DNA of 64,000 nt from Bacillus badius NBRC 15713 (GTDB taxonomy: Bacteria > Bacillota > Bacilli > Bacillales > Domibacillaceae). The DNA lies in assembly GCF_001591605.1 (NCBI RefSeq), contig NZ_BCVF01000013.1, positions 1 through 64,000 on the forward strand. The letters run 5' to 3'. The first letter of the stretch is position 1. Every line of letters begins with the position of its first letter. The translations under genes were made by a program, and so were the position numbers. Positions 17,972 to 26,912 of the stretch are shown here, piece by piece. Below the pieces are notes generated by a model. The model did no database searches and had not been told where the DNA came from. It was given only the letters and a program-made list of their open reading frames with translations.

Positions 17972-18613
17972 TTAAGAAAAATGCAGCTCGGCTTCTGTAC
18001 TCGAAATGACTTCCTCCATAGTGTATGGAGCCAAAATTCTCCGAACATGAAGTTCATTGTTGATTACATCAATAATCGCCCGTTCGGTAATAATGACGTC
18101 TACACAAGATGGAGCCGTCAGCGGCAAGGTGCATTTCTTAACAATTTTGGCCTCTCCTGATTTATTGGTATGATTCATTAAAACAATTACTTTTTTCGAC
18201 TTTTGAGCCAAATCAATTGCTCCACCCATTCCCGGAACCCGTTTTCCCGGTACAATCCAATTAGCAAGATCTCCTGCTTCACTGACTTGGAGCGCCCCTA
18301 AAATAGTGACATCCAAATAACCGCGGCGAATAATTCCAAAGGCCATCGTGCTATCAAAAAAAGAAGCCCCAGGGACAGCGGTTACTGGAAACCCGCCAGC
18401 ATCACATAAGTTTTCATCTTCCCCTCCTTTGATCGGATAAGGGCCTGTTCCTAAGATTCCATTTTCAGCATGGAACATCACATTATAATGTTCAGGTACA
18501 AAACCGGCGACAAGTGTAGGCATGCCAATCCCAAGATTCACATGCATGCCAGGCTTAATTTCTTTAGCAGCCCATTCAGCAATGACTCGACGATAATCTA
18601 CTCCCACATCCAC
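17972..18613 (-). CDS. yodR: 3-oxoacid CoA-transferase subunit B (YodR-like)
   Basis: A 213-residue beta subunit of a family I CoA-transferase. It moves CoA from an acyl-CoA onto a 3-keto acid with the alpha subunit encoded next to it. HVNLGIGMPTLV (about 24-35) and the catalytic Glu50 in ENGILGTGP are present, as is GGAIDLAQ. The GTG start overlaps the end of the alpha-subunit gene by 16 bases and has GGGGTG 8 bases upstream, so the subunits are made together. Confidence 0.9.
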   Translation of the reverse strand: MDVGVDYRRVIAEWAAKEIKPGMHVNLGIGMPTLVAGFVPEHYNVMFHAENGILGTGPYPIKGGEDENLCDAGGFPVTAVPGASFFDSTMAFGIIRRGYLDVTILGALQVSEAGDLANWIVPGKRVPGMGGAIDLAQKSKKVIVLMNHTNKSGEAKIVKKCTLPLTAPSCVDVIITERAIIDVINNELHVRRILAPYTMEEVISSTEAELHFS

Positions 18614-19293
18614 TGCCAGTTCACCCCTTCACTTTGTACGATGTAATCGACGAATACACCCGGTGTTACAATGTTTTCTGGATCCAGTTCGCCATTCGGC
18701 ACAATTTGTTCTGCTTCTACAATGGTGACATCCGCCGCCATGGCAACAAGCGGGTTAAAATTTCGTGCGCTCTTATCAAAAACTAAATTACCGTATTCAT
18801 CAGCCTGCTTTGCATAAACAATTGCCACTTCAGCTGTAAGCGCTTCCTCAATTAAGTATGTTTTATTTTGTATCTCTACTTTTTCTCTGCCTTCTTCCGC
18901 CATGGTTCCAAGGCCGACATCCACCAAAATACCGCCAAGCCCCATGCCGCCGGCTCGGATTTTCTCTGCCAGCGTTCCTTGCGGAAAAAAAGTAACATCT
19001 AGTTTGTTTTCCGTCATCAATCTGCCGGCATTAGGGTTGGAACCGATATGAGAAGTAAGGAGTGAACGGGCGCGTCCTTCACTAATCAATCGGCCGATCC
19101 CAATGTTCGGAAAGCCAGCATCATTTCCAATTAAATCTAACTGACTAACCTTCATTTGCAATAATGCTTCAATGATACTTGGCGGGCTGCCTATCCCCCC
19201 AAAACCGCCATACATTAGGCTGGTTCCCCGCTTTATATGGGACAGCGCTTCTTTCAATGACACAACCTTAGATATCTGACGGACATGATTCAT
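18598..19293 (-). CDS. yodS: 3-oxoacid CoA-transferase subunit A (YodS-like)
   Basis: A 231-residue alpha subunit with the CoA-binding glycine loop GGFGGIGSPPSIIEAL (about 29-44) and GRARSLLTSHIGSNP. Together with the B subunit it would activate a keto acid for thiolysis. GAAGGGAG lies 9 bases before the ATG, which overlaps the end of the aminotransferase gene by 26 bases; all four genes therefore form one tight operon. Confidence 0.9.
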   Translation of the reverse strand: MNHVRQISKVVSLKEALSHIKRGTSLMYGGFGGIGSPPSIIEALLQMKVSQLDLIGNDAGFPNIGIGRLISEGRARSLLTSHIGSNPNAGRLMTENKLDVTFFPQGTLAEKIRAGGMGLGGILVDVGLGTMAEEGREKVEIQNKTYLIEEALTAEVAIVYAKQADEYGNLVFDKSARNFNPLVAMAADVTIVEAEQIVPNGELDPENIVTPGVFVDYIVQSEGVNWQWMWE

Positions 19294-20650
19294 TCTCTAT
19301 TACTCCCTTCTCAATCAGCTCTTCTGTCAATTGTCTAATCGTTTCATCCAGTATACTTAGTAAATGGTCGATCTCTCTTTCACTAATGACAAATGGAGGA
19401 GCAATAATAATAGCATCACCAGCCTGGCCGTTAACGGCTCCCGATGCATTATAAACAAGCAATCCGTTTTTCATAGCCTGATTAATCAATTGGTCTGTTA
19501 TTTTTTCAGATAACGGAAACGGTGATTTTCCGACTCGGCTATTTTTAACGAATTCTATGCCATAAAGCAGGCCCTTGCCCCGAATATCTCCTATAATTGA
19601 ATGCTTCTGTTTTAGCTGCTGCATGCCTCTTGATAAATATAACCCTCTCTCATTTACTTGGTTTAACAATTGCTGTTCGTCAATATAATTCATCACAGCA
19701 AGTGAAACAGCGGCAGACTGCGGATTGGCGCTATAAGTATGACCGGACATAATAGACTGCGAGCCTTCGCGGATCACCTCAATAATTCTGTCGCTTACAA
19801 TAGCAGCAGCCATCGGTGTATAGCCTGCACTCATGCCCTTGCCCAGAGTCATTATGTCTGGAATCACTCCCCAATGGTCAATTCCAAACCTTTCGCCGGT
19901 TCGTCCATTTCCTGTCATCACCTCATCGGCAATAAATAATATGTCATTTCTCTCGCAAATTTCTTTAATCCGGTTGTAATATTGCGGCGGCGGCGTGACT
20001 GCCCCTCCCGCTGCCCCGATGATCGGTTCGGCAATGAATGCGGCAATATTCTCAGCTCCGATACGCTGAATTACTGTCTCCAATTGCTCAGCACAATGCA
20101 AACGGCAATCAGGATAGCTAAGGTTAAAAGGACAACGGTAGCAATAAGGAGGCTCCAAAACAGGCGCCGGTTCAAGTGTTGAAGCAAATCGCTTTCTCCG
20201 TGAAATATGTCCAGATAAGGATAAAGCCCCCAGCGTAATCCCGTGATAGCTCATCCAGCGTGACAGGATTTTATTTTTTCCTTTACAGCCTTTTTCTTGC
20301 CAGTACTGAATGGCAACTTTCATAGCTGTCTCATTTGCCTCCGATCCACTGTTGACAAAGAATACTTGATTTAAGTCTCCCGGTGTCCAGCTTGCAATTT
20401 TCTCTCCCAGCTGCTCTGCCGGTTCACTTGTGAATTGAGAACGATAAGTAAAAGAAACTTTGTGTGCCTGGTCGCACATTGCTTGGATTACCTCCCGTAC
20501 GCCGTGGCCAATATTAGCTGTCACCGCTCCACTGCATCCATCCAGGTACGCTTTGCCGTTCACATCATATAAATAAACACCGCTGCCATGAGAAACAGTC
20601 GGATACACTTGATCTAAATACGGTTTGATAACGTTTGTTTGTAATTCCAA
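19268..20650 (-). CDS. yodT: Class III PLP aminotransferase (YodT-like)
   Basis: A 460-residue omega/beta-amino acid aminotransferase. PLP contacts are clear: NSGSEANE (100-107), DEV (242-244) and the Schiff-base Lys271 in LGKGMSAGY. The gene order with YodS, YodR and YodQ homologues suggests it converts a beta-amino acid such as N-epsilon-acetyl-beta-lysine to a 3-keto acid. Residues 170-186 carry four Cys as C-x2-C-x8-C-x3-C, a possible metal or Fe-S site as seen in some GABA aminotransferases. It is first in its operon and divergent from the PucR gene, the likely regulator. GABA, beta-alanine or diamines are alternative substrates. Confidence 0.88.
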   Translation of the reverse strand: MELQTNVIKPYLDQVYPTVSHGSGVYLYDVNGKAYLDGCSGAVTANIGHGVREVIQAMCDQAHKVSFTYRSQFTSEPAEQLGEKIASWTPGDLNQVFFVNSGSEANETAMKVAIQYWQEKGCKGKNKILSRWMSYHGITLGALSLSGHISRRKRFASTLEPAPVLEPPYCYRCPFNLSYPDCRLHCAEQLETVIQRIGAENIAAFIAEPIIGAAGGAVTPPPQYYNRIKEICERNDILFIADEVMTGNGRTGERFGIDHWGVIPDIMTLGKGMSAGYTPMAAAIVSDRIIEVIREGSQSIMSGHTYSANPQSAAVSLAVMNYIDEQQLLNQVNERGLYLSRGMQQLKQKHSIIGDIRGKGLLYGIEFVKNSRVGKSPFPLSEKITDQLINQAMKNGLLVYNASGAVNGQAGDAIIIAPPFVISEREIDHLLSILDETIRQLTEELIEKGVIENESCPSDI

Positions 20651-20785
20651 TCTTTTCTCCCTCCTTATTTCCCTCTCTTATTTCCTCCATAATAACAAAG
20701 CAAGTTTTCTGAAAATATTATCAATATAAGAGGATTTTATAGTATAATTTTTGTACTTTATGTATAAGAAGGAGGTGATTTGGCG
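20651..20785. promoter_or_regulatory. Divergent promoter region of the aminotransferase operon and the PucR gene
   Basis: This A+T-rich 135-base gap separates divergent genes. On the plus strand TATAAT (20743-20748) is a good -10 for the PucR gene, with a poor -35. The 3' end carries AAGGAGGTGAT, an almost complete anti-16S match. Operator sites for the regulator probably lie here, but I cannot assign them. Confidence 0.5.
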
Positions 20786-22330
20786 ATGTCGATCACAGTG
20801 AAGGAAGCCCTTTCGCTTCCAGATTTTCAACAAATAAAGTTAATTGCCGGTGAAGCAGGCGCTCATCGGATCATTAAATGGGTAACCATTGTAGAGATTA
20901 TTGAAGATGTCACCCGTGTCCAGGCAGGAGAGTTCCTGATTACAACCGGGTATGGCATGGAGGTAGAAGAGAACCGCCGCCGTTTGATTGATCAGTTGGC
21001 TAATCAGCGATTATCAGCTATCGCTGTTCACACAGGCTTTTACCTCAAAACCATCCATCCGGATTTAATCGACGCTGCCAATCGCTATGAACTTCCCTTA
21101 ATAGAAATTCCCAAGCATCTTAATTTCTCTGATGTTACACAAACTTTGCTTGGACATATTGTTAATAAGAATTTCCAAAATATTCAAATCACTCAAAAAG
21201 TTCATCATGAACTTACTTCTCTTGTTCTAAGCAATAAAGGGCTTTCTGCTGTTTTGGCTACTTTATCCAAGCATATGGAGGCGGAGGTTTACTTGTATAA
21301 TTCATTGCAGGGATGCTTTGAAGGAGAATACATCCCAGTTGAACTATCCGACTGGAAATTAGCTCCTCCGGCAAAACCTACATTGATTAATGACAGTCAA
21401 TTCGTTTATCCGATTGCAACAGATCAGAATTATTATGGGTATTTAATGGTCGTTAAACATATTCCGCTAACCGAGCTAGATGACTTATTGCTTGAACAGG
21501 CCAGCATTGTATGTGCGCTTGAGTTTCTAAAACAAAAAACGGTACAGGAAGTGTTTCTTCGCCTGCAAGGAGACTTTTTTGATGAACTATTAGAACAACC
21601 AGAACTAGACCCAAAATATATCCAGGAACAATGTTATAAACTGAATTACGATTCATCAGGAGAATTCTTGATCATGCAATTACACAGCACGACAAGCGAA
21701 AGCGCTGTACTTACGTCTTTTATCAGGTATTGGAATATGACATGCAAAGTAAATATTCTCATACGGGAGAAATATCATTCTGTTATCCTCTTAATAAAAC
21801 TGCCAGTAAATAAAGAAGAACGCTCGACTATGATTCAAACGATCGTTCAAGGCTGGAAAAATTATGCGAAGGAGCCTCTTTACATTGGAATAAGCGATGC
21901 CTTTCAAGGCCTTAATGACGTTTCCGTCCGTGCTCGTGAAGCAAAATATGCCTTACAGACAGCTTTATTAACAAAAAAACAGGTTTTATCCTATCGGGAA
22001 ATTGGCGCCTATGAAGCTCTCTTTGAGATGAAAGAAATGAAAGTAGACTTATCCAAGTTTTATTCTAAGTGGCTTCAGCCCCTGCTGGCCTATGATGAAA
22101 AACATGAAAGCTATTTGCTCAATACATTGGAATGCTACTTACAAAACAAAACAAATATAAAGAATGCAGCAGCCGAACTCTTTATTCACCGCCATACATT
22201 AAAGTACCGTCTTGAAAAGATTGAAGAAAAAACGGGAAGAGACCTTCAGGATGCTCATAACTTAACACAATTTCACCTCGCTATAATGGCTTACCGGCTA
22301 GATCATTCCGATTCATCCCTCTTTTATTAA
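20786..22330 (+). CDS. PucR family transcriptional regulator
   Basis: A DNA-binding activator/repressor of about 514 residues. It has the N-terminal PucR domain (about 4-125; ITVKEALSLPDFQQIKLIAG), a central GGDEF-like/CdaR region (about 290-410) and the C-terminal PucR helix-turn-helix (about 450-505; NAAAELFIHRHTLKYRLEKI). Members sense nitrogen or amino compounds and control neighbouring catabolic genes. The ATG at 20786 sits 6 bases after GGAGGTGAT; a TTG at 20780 is possible. It lies between the divergent aminotransferase operon and the codirectional amino-acid importer, so it is the obvious local regulator. Confidence 0.92.
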   Translation: MSITVKEALSLPDFQQIKLIAGEAGAHRIIKWVTIVEIIEDVTRVQAGEFLITTGYGMEVEENRRRLIDQLANQRLSAIAVHTGFYLKTIHPDLIDAANRYELPLIEIPKHLNFSDVTQTLLGHIVNKNFQNIQITQKVHHELTSLVLSNKGLSAVLATLSKHMEAEVYLYNSLQGCFEGEYIPVELSDWKLAPPAKPTLINDSQFVYPIATDQNYYGYLMVVKHIPLTELDDLLLEQASIVCALEFLKQKTVQEVFLRLQGDFFDELLEQPELDPKYIQEQCYKLNYDSSGEFLIMQLHSTTSESAVLTSFIRYWNMTCKVNILIREKYHSVILLIKLPVNKEERSTMIQTIVQGWKNYAKEPLYIGISDAFQGLNDVSVRAREAKYALQTALLTKKQVLSYREIGAYEALFEMKEMKVDLSKFYSKWLQPLLAYDEKHESYLLNTLECYLQNKTNIKNAAAELFIHRHTLKYRLEKIEEKTGRDLQDAHNLTQFHLAIMAYRLDHSDSSLFY

Positions 22331-22344
22331 AGAGTCTTTTGCAG

Positions 22345-22380
22345 AGAGCCTGTCCTCTTTTACAGAGGACAGGCTCTTAA
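22345..22380 (+). terminator. Long hairpin after the PucR gene, probable terminator
   Basis: AGAGCCTGTCCTCT (22345-22358) pairs perfectly with AGAGGACAGGCTCT (22364-22377), a 14-base stem. The tail TAAAAGTG is poor in T, so termination may be incomplete. Confidence 0.6.
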
Positions 22381-22403
22381 AAGTGAATAGAACCGTTCAC
22401 AAA

Positions 22404-22443
22404 AATATTTTTATTAAAATATTCTGATTATACACAATGTATA
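22404..22443. promoter_or_regulatory. Two A+T-rich dyads upstream of the amino-acid importer
   Basis: AATATTTT/AAAATATT (22404-22423) and TATAC/GTATA around ACAAT (22429-22443) are perfect inverted repeats six bases apart. They are candidate operators for the PucR protein. In such A+T-rich DNA chance dyads are common. Confidence 0.3.
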
Positions 22444-22570
22444 GAAAATAATATTTTTTTTATCATTATTGCAGATAGGCACCAGAACTTCTGTCTATTA
22501 TTATTACCTTATCAGAAAAGATAGAAGTTGATTTAGCAAGAGCAGACTTGTTTTCCCGCTGCTTCTCTTT

Positions 22571-22585
22571 ATGAAAGCGTTCACA
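22571..22585 (+). promoter_or_regulatory. cre site (CcpA operator) before the amino-acid importer
   Basis: ATGAAAGCGTTCACA fits every position of the catabolite-responsive element consensus WTGNAANCGNWNNCW. It lies 31 bases before the start codon of the ATPase gene, where CcpA binding would repress transcription when sugars are plentiful. Confidence 0.65.
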
Positions 22586-22615
22586 CTATTATACTTAATT
22601 GATTGGAGGCTTTAT

Positions 22616-23338
22616 ATGATTTGTATAAAACAGCTGCATAAGTCTTTTGGTTCATTAGAAGTATTGAAAGGGATCGATTTAACAATCAACAAAAATCAGG
22701 TAGTTGTTCTATTAGGATCAAGCGGATCCGGTAAAAGCACCCTCCTGCGGTGCATCAACTTCCTGGAATTTTATGATCAGGGAGAAGTATGGATCAACAA
22801 TAAAAAAATAGATTTTCATCAAACGGACTTAAACAAAGTAAGAGAAGAAGTCGGTATGGTTTTTCAGCATTTCAATCTCTTCCCTCACAAAACTGTGTTG
22901 GAGAACATCATAGAGGCTCCTATTTATGTGAAAAAGATGAAAAAACAAGAGGCTGAGCACACAGCTTTAGAACTGCTCGCTAAGGTAGGGTTGAAAGATA
23001 AAGCAGGTGAATATCCACATATGCTTTCAGGAGGCCAGAAGCAGCGGGTAGCTATAGCAAGAGCACTTGCCATGGAACCTAAAGTGATGTTATTTGATGA
23101 GCCAACTTCTGCTTTAGACCCGGAATTAGTCGGAGAAGTGCTGCAGGTAATGAAACAACTAGCAAGTGAGGGGATAACTATGGTAGTGGTGACCCATGAG
23201 ATGGGGTTTGCCAAGGAAGTCGCTGATCAAGTTGTGTTTATGGATGAGGGAAAAATCCTTGAGCAGGCACCGCCCCATGTATTTTTTAACCAGCCAGAAA
23301 GCGAGAGATCAAAGAAATTTTTGCGGAGAGTATTATAA
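22616..23338 (+). CDS. Polar amino acid ABC transporter, ATP-binding protein
   Basis: A 240-residue ATPase of the GlnQ/HisP type. Walker [10 protein letters not shown] (about 34-42), Q-loop [10 protein letters not shown], signature LSGGQKQR, Walker [10 protein letters not shown] and the switch His in VVTHEMGFA are all present. The ATG at 22616 follows GGAGG by 6 bases; the earlier ATG at 22571 lies in the cre site. First gene of an ATPase-binding protein-permease operon. Confidence 0.95.
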   Translation: MICIKQLHKSFGSLEVLKGIDLTINKNQVVVLLGSSGSGKSTLLRCINFLEFYDQGEVWINNKKIDFHQTDLNKVREEVGMVFQHFNLFPHKTVLENIIEAPIYVKKMKKQEAEHTALELLAKVGLKDKAGEYPHMLSGGQKQRVAIARALAMEPKVMLFDEPTSALDPELVGEVLQVMKQLASEGITMVVVTHEMGFAKEVADQVVFMDEGKILEQAPPHVFFNQPESERSKKFLRRVL

Positions 23339-23372
23339 TCATTCTTTTTATAATTAAATGGGGGGATAAAAA

Positions 23373-24161
23373 ATGAAAAACTATCGAAATTATCTTATAT
23401 GCTTATTTGTACTATCATTATCTTTATTCATAGCTGCCTGCGGTTCAAAAACAGAAAATCAGGACTCAGGCCAGGATAATGAACAAAAAACATTCCGCTA
23501 CGCAATGAGTGGTCTGTACAAGCCATTTAACTTCAAAGAAGGCGGACAATTGGCCGGATTTGATGTAGAAATCGGCCAAGCATTAGCCAAAAAAATGAAC
23601 ATGAAGGCAGAGCCGGTAACAAACCCGTGGGAAACCATTATCCAAGGGCTCCAATCCAATAAGTATGACGCCATTTTAGGCAGCATGGCAGTCACTGAAG
23701 AACGGAAAAAAGCCGTCAGTTTTACCACTCCTTATTATCGTTCCGGCACACAAATATTTGTGGCGCAGGGCCATTCATCAATTAAATCTGCTAAAGATTT
23801 AAAAGGAAAGAAAATAGGGGTTGTAAAAGCCAGTCCTTATAAAGATCTTGCTGAAAAGTATACAGATCAGGTACAAGAATACGATAGTGATTTAACTGCT
23901 TTGCTCGACATTACAACGGGACGGTTAGATGCCGTCATTACCGATCAAATGGTCGGCTTCCGGGTCATGAAAGAGAAAACAATGAAGATCAAAGATGTTG
24001 GAAAGCCATTAACGTATGATGAAATGGCTATTGCAGTTAGAAAAGACGACAAAGAACTGGAGGATAAGTTAAATAAAGCCCTTGCAGAGATTATCGAGGA
24101 CGGCACTTATGAAAAAATAAGCGACAAATGGTTTGGCCGGAATATTTATAAAAATGATTAG
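23373..24161 (+). CDS. Amino acid ABC transporter substrate-binding lipoprotein
   Basis: A 262-residue periplasmic-binding-protein-fold lipoprotein (SBP_bac_3). The lipobox LFIAAC gives acylation at Cys23. Family phrases include FNFKEGGQLAGFDVEIG, LGSMAVTEERKKAVSFT and DLKGKKIGVV. A typical amino-acid site is expected, with GSMAVTEER contacting the alpha-carboxylate and amino group. The exact ligand is not readable; by context it could be an acetylated or beta-amino acid. GGGGGG precedes the ATG. Confidence 0.93.
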   Translation: MKNYRNYLICLFVLSLSLFIAACGSKTENQDSGQDNEQKTFRYAMSGLYKPFNFKEGGQLAGFDVEIGQALAKKMNMKAEPVTNPWETIIQGLQSNKYDAILGSMAVTEERKKAVSFTTPYYRSGTQIFVAQGHSSIKSAKDLKGKKIGVVKASPYKDLAEKYTDQVQEYDSDLTALLDITTGRLDAVITDQMVGFRVMKEKTMKIKDVGKPLTYDEMAIAVRKDDKELEDKLNKALAEIIEDGTYEKISDKWFGRNIYKND

Positions 24162-24172
24162 AGGTGTTCGAT

Positions 24173-24874
24173 GTGATTGATATTTTTTTATCAACATATA
24201 AATTTTTTTTAGGAGCGACATGGTTAACCTTAAAATTAACTCTTACTTCTCTTTTTTTAGGAAGTTGCATCGGCATCATCTTTGCTTTCTTCCGGCTCTC
24301 AAAGAAAAAAGCGCTGAATTATTTGGCTACTATCTATATTAATGTCATTCGCGGCACGCCGCTCATTGTACAAATTGCCATTCTCTACTTCGGAATAGCG
24401 AATATCGTCACATTGTCTCCATTTTGGGCAGGCTCACTGGCACTTGCTATTCATAGTGGAGCCTATATTGCAGAAATCTTTCGCGGTTTAATTCAATCTA
24501 TTGATAAGGGGCAAATGGAAGCTGCTCGCTCTCTTGGAATGCCCTACCATTTAGCTATGAGACGAATTGTATTGCCCCAAGCATTTAAGTTAGCTATCCC
24601 CCCGCTTGGAAATCAATTTATTATCGGCTTGAAAGATTCTTCACTTGTCGCTTATGTTGGCATGCAAGACCTATGGGGAGCTGCATTAAGTGAAGCTTCC
24701 TCCAACTTTCAACAAATGAATACCTATATTATAGTCGGCTTATATTATTTGGCGCTTGTGCTTATCCTTTCTTATTTAGTCGGCAAATTAGAGGCGAGAT
24801 TAGAGGTAGATTCAAAAAATAGACCAAACCGGACTTTCAAAAATTTATTTCAATTTAAAACGGCCAGTTCATAA
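24173..24874 (+). CDS. Amino acid ABC transporter permease
   Basis: A 233-residue membrane protein of the HisM/GlnP type with about five helices. The permease EAA loop is MEAARSLGMPYHLAMRRIVL (about 118-137), and YINVIRGTPLIVQ is the family N-terminal signature. AGAGGTG lies 6 bases before the GTG at 24173; a GTG at 24164 is inside that site. The gene follows the binding protein by 11 bases. One permease gene implies a homodimer. Confidence 0.93.
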   Translation: MIDIFLSTYKFFLGATWLTLKLTLTSLFLGSCIGIIFAFFRLSKKKALNYLATIYINVIRGTPLIVQIAILYFGIANIVTLSPFWAGSLALAIHSGAYIAEIFRGLIQSIDKGQMEAARSLGMPYHLAMRRIVLPQAFKLAIPPLGNQFIIGLKDSSLVAYVGMQDLWGAALSEASSNFQQMNTYIIVGLYYLALVLILSYLVGKLEARLEVDSKNRPNRTFKNLFQFKTASS

Positions 24875-24879
24875 AAAGC

Positions 24880-24919
24880 AAAAAACTCCTGTTGCCATAT
24901 TGAAACAGGAGTTTTTTGT
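24880..24919. terminator. Bidirectional terminator between the importer and thiolase genes
   Basis: AAAAAACTCCTGTT pairs with AACAGGAGTTTTTT around a 10-base loop; it serves the convergent permease and thiolase genes. Confidence 0.93.
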
Positions 24920-24927
24920 CTAGAACG

Positions 24928-26112
24928 TCAGCAGCTATTCATATTTTCATAGATCACTGTCAATCCCATTCCGCCGGCCATACACAACGTGACCATTCCA
25001 TATCTTTCCTGCGAGCCGATCATTTCATACATAAGACTGACCGTTAGCTTGGCACCCGTTGCCCCAACTGGGTGACCTAGAGCAATAGCACCGCCGTTTA
25101 CATTTACGCGCTCAGGATGCATCTTCAATTCTTTCATGACTGCTAAAGCCTGTCCGGCAAAGGCTTCATTCAATTCAACTCGTCCAATGTCCTCTAACGA
25201 CAGCCCTGCTTTTTCCAGCGCTTTTCTTGTTGCCGGCACAGGACCGATTCCCATGATGCCCGGATCAACCCCTGCACTAGCAAAAGCTTTAATTTTTACC
25301 ATTGGCTCAAGCCCTTTCTCTATCGCTTTTTTGTGCGACATTAAAACGACAGCCGCTGCCCCGTCATTCATTGGGCAAGCGTTCCCCGCTGTAATGGTCC
25401 CTCCTTCTTCAAATACGGGACTTAATTGCGCAAACTTGGAAAAGCTAGCCTCTGGCCGCACCGATTCATCCTTTGCAAATATGAATGCTTTCTTTTTTCC
25501 TTTGACTTGCAGCGGGATGATTTCCTCTTGGAAGCGGTCCTCTTCGATCGCTTTCTTTGCCTTTTGATGGCTTCGAAAAGCAAAACTGTCTTGTTCCTCG
25601 CGGCTAATATTATATTTTCGGGCCAGCCTTTCAGCAGTTGCTCCCATATGCTCATTTTCTAACGAGCATGTTAAGCCGTCTGTTAACAAAGCATCCTCTA
25701 TTTGTAAATGGCCAAACTTGCCTCCCCAACGATTTCTCAAAAGGTAAGGCACCTGGCTCATACTTTCTACTCCTCCGGCGATGACAATTTCCTCCTGCCC
25801 TGCCATGATTGCTAATGCCCCGCTTGTGATCGCCTTTAAACTGGAGCCGCAAGCCTTAATAATAACATGTGCTGGAATGCTCTCGGGAAAGCCGGCTTTT
25901 TGTGAAGCGATGCGGGCGGAGTTTAGCCCTCCTCCATGCACATATCCATGTCCAAAAATAATTTCATCCACTTCTTTCTTTTCAATGGGCACTTTTTTCA
26001 TAACCCCTTCGAGAACTTGCTTTCCTAACTCTACTGCCGAAACCTCTTTTAATGATTTTCCAAATGCGCCAACCGCCGTACGTCCCCCTGCAACGATCAC
26101 GACATCCTCCAT
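24928..26112 (-). CDS. Thiolase (acetyl-CoA C-acyltransferase)
   Basis: A 394-residue thiolase that cleaves a 3-ketoacyl-CoA with CoA to acetyl-CoA and a shortened acyl-CoA, or runs the reverse condensation. The nucleophile Cys88 lies in IKACGSSLKA, the His in GHPVGATGAKL and the second Cys in LCMAGGMGL. GGGGAG lies 8 bases before the ATG at 26112. Convergent with the importer and close to the CoA-transferase genes, it would complete the degradation of the activated 3-keto acid, though it has its own promoter region. Confidence 0.93.
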   Translation of the reverse strand: MEDVVIVAGGRTAVGAFGKSLKEVSAVELGKQVLEGVMKKVPIEKKEVDEIIFGHGYVHGGGLNSARIASQKAGFPESIPAHVIIKACGSSLKAITSGALAIMAGQEEIVIAGGVESMSQVPYLLRNRWGGKFGHLQIEDALLTDGLTCSLENEHMGATAERLARKYNISREEQDSFAFRSHQKAKKAIEEDRFQEEIIPLQVKGKKKAFIFAKDESVRPEASFSKFAQLSPVFEEGGTITAGNACPMNDGAAAVVLMSHKKAIEKGLEPMVKIKAFASAGVDPGIMGIGPVPATRKALEKAGLSLEDIGRVELNEAFAGQALAVMKELKMHPERVNVNGGAIALGHPVGATGAKLTVSLMYEMIGSQERYGMVTLCMAGGMGLTVIYENMNSC

Positions 26113-26255
26113 ATGATCCACTCCCCTCTGTCTACTTCCTTTAGTATACCGAGGGGGTCTCTTTGCTTTCTATTCTACATATACAACAAAAAGCAGGGAA
26201 ATATATATACAGGATAGAGAATACCAGTACTCTGCTTTCTTTATCTGAGCCAATA

Positions 26256-26288
26256 AAAAAACAGACCCGTCAAAACGGATCTGTTTTT
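26256..26288 (-). terminator. Terminator of the infC-rpmI-rplT operon
   Basis: CAGA-CCCGT and ACGG-TCTG arms pair around CAAA, and the minus-strand copy ends in TTTTTTTATT. It lies 10 bases after the rplT stop. Confidence 0.85.
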
Positions 26289-26297
26289 CAAACGATC

Positions 26298-26669
<372 letters not shown>

Positions 26670-26689
26670 CTAAAATATAAGTGCTAATC

Positions 26690-26890
26690 TTACTTAAGAT
26701 TGTCTAACATGTGACGAATGCGTTTGAAATCGCCTTTAGATACGAGAGTTCCTTTGCGGAGCTTACGTTTTTGTTTTGTAGATTTGTTAGCAAATAAGTG
26801 GCTAGTATAGCCATGAGAACGCTTCAGTTTACCAGAACCTGTTTTCTTAAAACGTTTCGCTGAGCCGCGGTGAGTTTTCATTTTTGGCAT
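26690..26890 (-). CDS. rpmI: 50S ribosomal protein L35
   Basis: A 66-residue basic protein ([20 protein letters not shown]) of normal family length, a component of the large subunit. AGGAGG precedes the ATG. Middle gene of the operon. Confidence 0.99.
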   Translation of the reverse strand: MPKMKTHRGSAKRFKKTGSGKLKRSHGYTSHLFANKSTKQKRKLRKGTLVSKGDFKRIRHMLDNLK

Positions 26891-26912
26891 TTTGTATTCC
26901 TCCTCAAACTGG

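Noticed and set aside
22331-22570. Possible riboswitch before the amino-acid importer
   Set aside because: Only a terminator-like hairpin belonging to the PucR gene and A+T-rich dyads are visible; no known aptamer core.
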